A DNA stretch of 8,070 nt from Caldifarciminota bacterium. Its GTDB lineage: Bacteria; Hydrothermota; Tepidihabitantia; Tepidihabitantales; Tepidihabitantaceae. The notes below the pieces were generated by a model. The model was not told the DNA's origin and did no database searches. It worked only from the letters and a program-made list of their open reading frames with translations. The stretch lies in contig JAFGRF010000103.1 of NCBI GenBank assembly GCA_016935295.1, forward strand, positions 1 through 8,070, written 5' to 3'. Positions 5,743 through 8,070 of this stretch are shown piece by piece. A program made the position numbers and the translations under genes. Position 1 is the stretch's first letter; every line of letters starts with the position of its first letter.

Positions 5743-6754
5743 GGACGTCTCGGAAGGAGACGAAGACGGCCCCCGACCTGCACTCAAGCGATTCGAGCGC
5801 GTCGCCTCCGAGCGGCTCTGGGGCAAGAGGCTCGACCAGTACCTGATCCAGTCGGGCCTGGGGGTTTCCCGGACCCGTGCCGCGCAACTTATCGACGACG
5901 GCAAAGTGCTGGTCAACGAACGGCCCTCCAAACCCAGCTACCGGGTGAAACCCGGCGACGAAATCACCGCGGCGTTCGAGCCCGAGCCGGAGATCACCCT
6001 TGAACCCCAGAAGATGGACCTGGCCATCGTCTACGAGGACGACGATGTGCTCGTGCTGGACAAGCCGGCCGGGGTCGTGGTGCACCCGGCGCGGGGCAAC
6101 AAGGACCGGACCCTGGTCAATGCGCTGCTCTACCACTGCAAGAACCTGCCCCTGCGTCATGACTCGCTTGTCCGCCCGGGCGTCGTGCATCGACTCGACA
6201 AGCACACAACCGGCCTCCTGATGTTCGCCAAGAACGACGAGGCGCTGCGCGGCCTCGGGTACCAGATCGAGCACCGGACGGTAGTACGCGAATACGCCTG
6301 CTTCGCCTGGGGTGACTTCGAGGCTGACGAAGGGACGGTCGACGCGCCCATCGGCCGGCATGCAATCGACCGCACCCGGATGGCGGTTACGCCGTTCGCG
6401 GCCCGGACCGCGGTTACGAATTACGAGGTTTTCCGACGCTACGGCATCTGTACGTACCTGCGGATCCGGCTCAAGACCGGCCGGACCCACCAGATAAGGG
6501 TGCATATGCAGCACATAGGCCATCCGGTCGTCGGCGACCCGGAATACGGCGGTCGCGGCGTGACGGTCGTCACCCATCGGGACCACATGCCTCGGTTCCG
6601 GGACATGCTGACGATCATGAAACGCCAGGCTCTGCACGCCGCCCGCCTCGGTTTCAACCATCCTCGCACACGCAAGTACATCGAGTTCTCGTCTTCGTTG
6701 CCGCAAGACATGGAGAGGCTGCTGCTGTACCTGGAAGGAAAGGCCAGGGACTAG
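5735..6754 (+). CDS. RluA/RluD-family 23S rRNA pseudouridine synthase
   Basis: 339 aa from GTG 5735; an ATG at 5714 would add 7 residues. Isomerises specific uridines in rRNA to pseudouridine. An S4 RNA-binding domain covers about 29-88 (KRLDQYLIQSGLGVSRTRAAQ and onward). The catalytic domain has YEDDDVLVLDKPAGVVVHPA (100-119), RPGVVHRLDKHTTGLLMFAK (147-166) with catalytic Asp155, and TGRTHQIRVHM (248-258). The family HRLDKDTSGLL motif is HRLDKHTTGLL here. S4 plus this catalytic domain is the RluD/RluC architecture. RluD is the closest guess but the target uridine cannot be told, so no symbol is given. It overlaps rph by 8 bp. Neither start has a strong ribosome site; coupling to rph is likely. 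The stop codon lies inside a G-run repeat. Confidence 0.93.
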   Translation: MAEDVSEGDEDGPRPALKRFERVASERLWGKRLDQYLIQSGLGVSRTRAAQLIDDGKVLVNERPSKPSYRVKPGDEITAAFEPEPEITLEPQKMDLAIVYEDDDVLVLDKPAGVVVHPARGNKDRTLVNALLYHCKNLPLRHDSLVRPGVVHRLDKHTTGLLMFAKNDEALRGLGYQIEHRTVVREYACFAWGDFEADEGTVDAPIGRHAIDRTRMAVTPFAARTAVTNYEVFRRYGICTYLRIRLKTGRTHQIRVHMQHIGHPVVGDPEYGGRGVTVVTHRDHMPRFRDMLTIMKRQALHAARLGFNHPRTRKYIEFSSSLPQDMERLLLYLEGKARD

Positions 6755-6790
6755 GGACCTGGGACAGGGGCTAGGGATTGGGGACTGGGG
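6747..6790 (+). repeat. Heptad G-run repeat, possible G-quadruplex
   Basis: Seven runs of three or four G (6747-6749, 6754-6756, 6761-6763, 6767-6770, 6774-6776, 6780-6783, 6787-6790) are separated by 3-4 nt in a near 7-nt period, with unit GGGACTA or similar. This fits the G3+N1-7 quadruplex pattern on the coding strand and hence in the operon mRNA. The rluD stop TAG (6752-6754) lies inside it, so the repeat also encodes the last residues. It may act at transcription end or be a neutral repeat. Confidence 0.75.
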
Positions 6791-6817
6791 TGTAGGCGGT
6801 GCCCGCCGCCGATGAGG

Positions 6818-6845
6818 TTGACTGGGCGATGCCGAGGGGTAGGAT
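6818..6845 (+). promoter_or_regulatory. Sigma70-like promoter of the lipoprotein gene (probably leaderless)
   Basis: -35 TTGACT at 6818-6823, 16-nt spacer, -10 TAGGAT at 6840-6845 (four of six bases, including the key A2 and T6). A 7-nt gap follows, then ATG at 6853. Weaker than the smpB promoter, but the geometry is nearly the same as the other two. Confidence 0.5.
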
Positions 6846-6852
6846 TGAAGCG

Positions 6853-7698
6853 ATGAGCGTGCGCCGGCAGGGAAGTTCCGAGCTTCAAGCCTCAAGCCTC
6901 AAGCTCCGATCCGGAAGCTTGTGGCTTGTGGTCTACGGCGTGTGGTTGTTTGCCGCCTGCGTCACCGAGGACCTCGGGCCGATGCCCACATTCGAGGTAC
7001 CACACTGGCAGGATGGCGAGACCTCCGTTTATGTCGTGACCCGGAATGACTCGGCTCTGTACCGCTCGGTCGTGAACCTGGAGTTCGATGAAGAGATGGG
7101 TGACGTGGGTCCGAATGACAGCATCCGCGTAGTCCCCACGCTGATCGTGACGAACGTGGTCGAGCCGCTGCCCGAGGCCGGGTGGTTCTACGATTCGGTA
7201 CAGGTAGTTCTTCGGCGCGATGATTTGCTGCCGCTGCGCACATTCCGGTCAGTCGAAACCGACATATCGGAATTCGAGATCAGCGCCCGCTACTCGCGCG
7301 GCAGGGTCCAAATCGAGAAGCAGACAATTGACGGTTTGACCGAAGAAGAGCTGCGCCTGCCCGCTCGCTTCCATTCCTACGATATGGTCCATACCTGGTT
7401 GCGGGCCGTGCCGCTGGTCTCCGGGACATCGTTCCGTGACCACCTGGTCATACCGTTTGAGTTCCGGACGGTGCCGGTCAAGTTCCTCGTGCTCGGTACC
7501 AAGCTCATCCCTACCCAGCTTGGTGACATCATGTGCCGGGAGATCGTTCTGATACTCCCCACGCGGGAGGTCAGGCTCTGGTACGAACTCGCCCAGCCGC
7601 ACCGGTTCGTCGGCCTCAACGATACGCAGAACAACACGAAGATGGTGATCGAGAGCTTCCGGGCCGGCCACGCGGATTCGCTGCCGCCCGTGCATTGA
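6853..7698 (+). CDS. Probable lipoprotein, DUF3108-like
   Basis: 281 aa from ATG 6853. The N-terminus has two arginines, a hydrophobic stretch (about 22-35) and a lipobox-like LFAAC with Cys36, so export and lipid anchoring are likely, although Phe at -3 is not the commonest residue. The mature part is beta-rich, with a run VQVVLRRDDLLPLRTFRS, then SARYSRGRVQIEKQTIDG and later DIMCREIVLILPTREVRLWY. This layout recalls DUF3108-type periplasmic proteins, but the match is by impression only. Function unknown. The start is chosen because a TTGACT-16-TAGGAT promoter ends 7 nt before it; ATG 6829 and ATG 6799 upstream lie within or before this promoter. Codons 13-27 contain a tandem and inverted repeat that shapes part of the signal sequence. 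Confidence 0.82.
   Translation: MSVRRQGSSELQASSLKLRSGSLWLVVYGVWLFAACVTEDLGPMPTFEVPHWQDGETSVYVVTRNDSALYRSVVNLEFDEEMGDVGPNDSIRVVPTLIVTNVVEPLPEAGWFYDSVQVVLRRDDLLPLRTFRSVETDISEFEISARYSRGRVQIEKQTIDGLTEEELRLPARFHSYDMVHTWLRAVPLVSGTSFRDHLVIPFEFRTVPVKFLVLGTKLIPTQLGDIMCREIVLILPTREVRLWYELAQPHRFVGLNDTQNNTKMVIESFRAGHADSLPPVH
6884..6932. repeat. 7-nt tandem repeats forming an imperfect hairpin
   Basis: TTCAAGC CTCAAGC CTCAAGC at 6884-6904 is followed by GCTTGTG GCTTGTG at 6917-6930. The two sets are near complements. TCCG (6905-6908) pairs with CGGA (6912-6915) around a 3-nt loop, and the heptads pair outward with one bulged A and two T-T mismatches, about 18 pairs in all. It lies in codons for the signal sequence of the lipoprotein. 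Confidence 0.65.
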
Positions 7699-7857
7699 CC
7701 ATGCGAGTGGAGCAGATGTGTGGGTACGCGACGGCAGCGTCAATGTCTGCGCGGATGGGGCGTTCGTGGGCCAGGGTGGTGCAGGGTCGCCCGGCAGGGA
7801 AGTGGATTGACAGAGTGGACCCGTAATACTGGAGTGGCAGGTGCAGAAGGAGTGATT
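7699..7857 (+). other. Spacer before the propeller gene
   Basis: No gene supported. It holds a perfect -35-like TTGACA at 7807-7812, but the position 17 nt on has only TGGAGT, and TAATAC at 7824-7829 is too close, so I do not call a promoter. No convincing terminator hairpin with a T-run was seen after the lipoprotein stop. Confidence 0.4.
7847..7852 (+). promoter_or_regulatory. Ribosome binding site of the propeller gene
   Basis: AAGGAG lies 5 nt before the ATG at 7858. Unlike the other putative unit heads in the window, this start uses a Shine-Dalgarno sequence. Confidence 0.82.
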
Positions 7858-8070
7858 ATGGTCAGGAGTGTTTTCTCGGCGGTTGCGTTGCTGATAGTGT
7901 TTTCTATGGGCTACGCGGACTGGATCGCGATCGGCCCGGACGGCGGCAATATCATGGCTCTGGCACTTGATCCGCAGCACCCGGCTACATTGTATGCCCT
8001 GCCGTACGAATACCCGGGCGTGCCGCGCGTGTTCAAGACGACGACCGGCGGCTCCGCCTGGACCAACGTC
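7858..8070 (+). CDS. Secreted BNR/sortilin-like beta-propeller protein, 3' end outside window
   Basis: The first 71 codons are present and the reading frame stays open to the window edge. A signal peptide is clear: MVRS, a hydrophobic core VFSAVALLIVFSM and a likely cut after GYA. The mature start WIAIGPDGGNIMALALDP, then TLYALPYEYPG and VFKTTTGGSAW, is the typical first blade of VPS10/sortilin-like or BNR-repeat proteins, in which each blade has a TLYA-like strand and a K(S/T)TDGG-W Asp-box-like turn. Such proteins are exported and often large. The enzymatic or binding role cannot be inferred from this fragment. The start is fixed by AAGGAG 5 nt before the ATG. Confidence 0.82.
   Translation, partial: MVRSVFSAVALLIVFSMGYADWIAIGPDGGNIMALALDPQHPATLYALPYEYPGVPRVFKTTTGGSAWTNV

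Noticed and set aside
4852..5931. Long minus-strand open frame (about 359 codons)
   Set aside because: Antisense to murI, rph and the start of the pseudouridine synthase, all with clear motifs; a composition artefact.
5723..6895. Long minus-strand open frame (about 390 codons)
   Set aside because: Antisense to the pseudouridine synthase over nearly its whole length; no recognisable domain.
7807..7835. TTGACA at 7807 as a promoter for the propeller gene
   Set aside because: The -35 is perfect but the 17-nt position gives only TGGAGT, and TAATAC is just 11 nt away. Not strong enough to call.
1..8070. Mobile element, defence system, tRNA, rRNA or tmRNA
   Set aside because: No transposase, integrase, phage, toxin or nuclease-defence motifs, and no RNA gene folds or conserved RNA sequences were recognised by eye.

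Overview
This window is a compact, GC-rich bacterial chromosome segment, apparently from an uncultured lineage. Two minus-strand genes (nitrilase-family hydrolase and YitT-family membrane protein) face a plus-strand housekeeping operon (smpB, amidase, murI, rph, rluD-type pseudouridine synthase). Two exported-protein genes follow: a probable lipoprotein and the start of a BNR/sortilin-like beta-propeller protein that runs off the window. The secreted propeller and the many short degenerate repeats at gene edges remind me of candidate phyla such as WOR-3/Stahlbacteria or other FCB-like bacteria. That taxonomic guess rests on impression only and no search was done.

Layout: 1-285 is non-coding or unassigned and rich in short-period repeats. 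286-1968 (minus) is a two-gene unit, yitT-like then nitrilase-like, 3 bp apart. 1969-2236 is a divergent intergenic region with repeats in the middle and a promoter at each edge. 2237-6754 (plus) is a five-gene operon whose members touch or overlap at every junction. 6755-6852 is a short spacer holding a G-run heptad repeat and a promoter-like sequence. 6853-7698 is the lipoprotein gene, 7699-7857 a spacer, and 7858-8070 the truncated propeller gene.

The operon combines trans-translation (SmpB), peptidoglycan hydrolysis (amidase), D-glutamate supply for peptidoglycan (MurI), tRNA 3'-end processing (RNase PH) and rRNA modification (RluD type). I see no known defence or mobile system and no RNA gene.

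The strongest signals are regulatory and structural. (1) At the head of three transcription units a sigma70-like promoter (TTGAC-N, 16-17 nt spacer, TANNNT) ends 6-7 nt before the start codon. This predicts leaderless mRNAs and moves the smpB start from an ATG inside the promoter to a GTG. Some downstream genes (amidase, rph) instead carry clear Shine-Dalgarno sequences. (2) murI has no normal start codon in front of its essential N-terminal motif. A single missing T would restore a classic TGATG stop/start overlap and would also place the catalytic residues at the textbook positions 10, 73, 184 and 186. (3) Short repeats and palindromes have entered or extended genes: an in-frame palindrome in the nitrilase gene, a related fragment at the smpB/amidase junction, an imperfect hairpin inside the lipoprotein signal sequence, and the rluD stop codon lying inside a G-run repeat.
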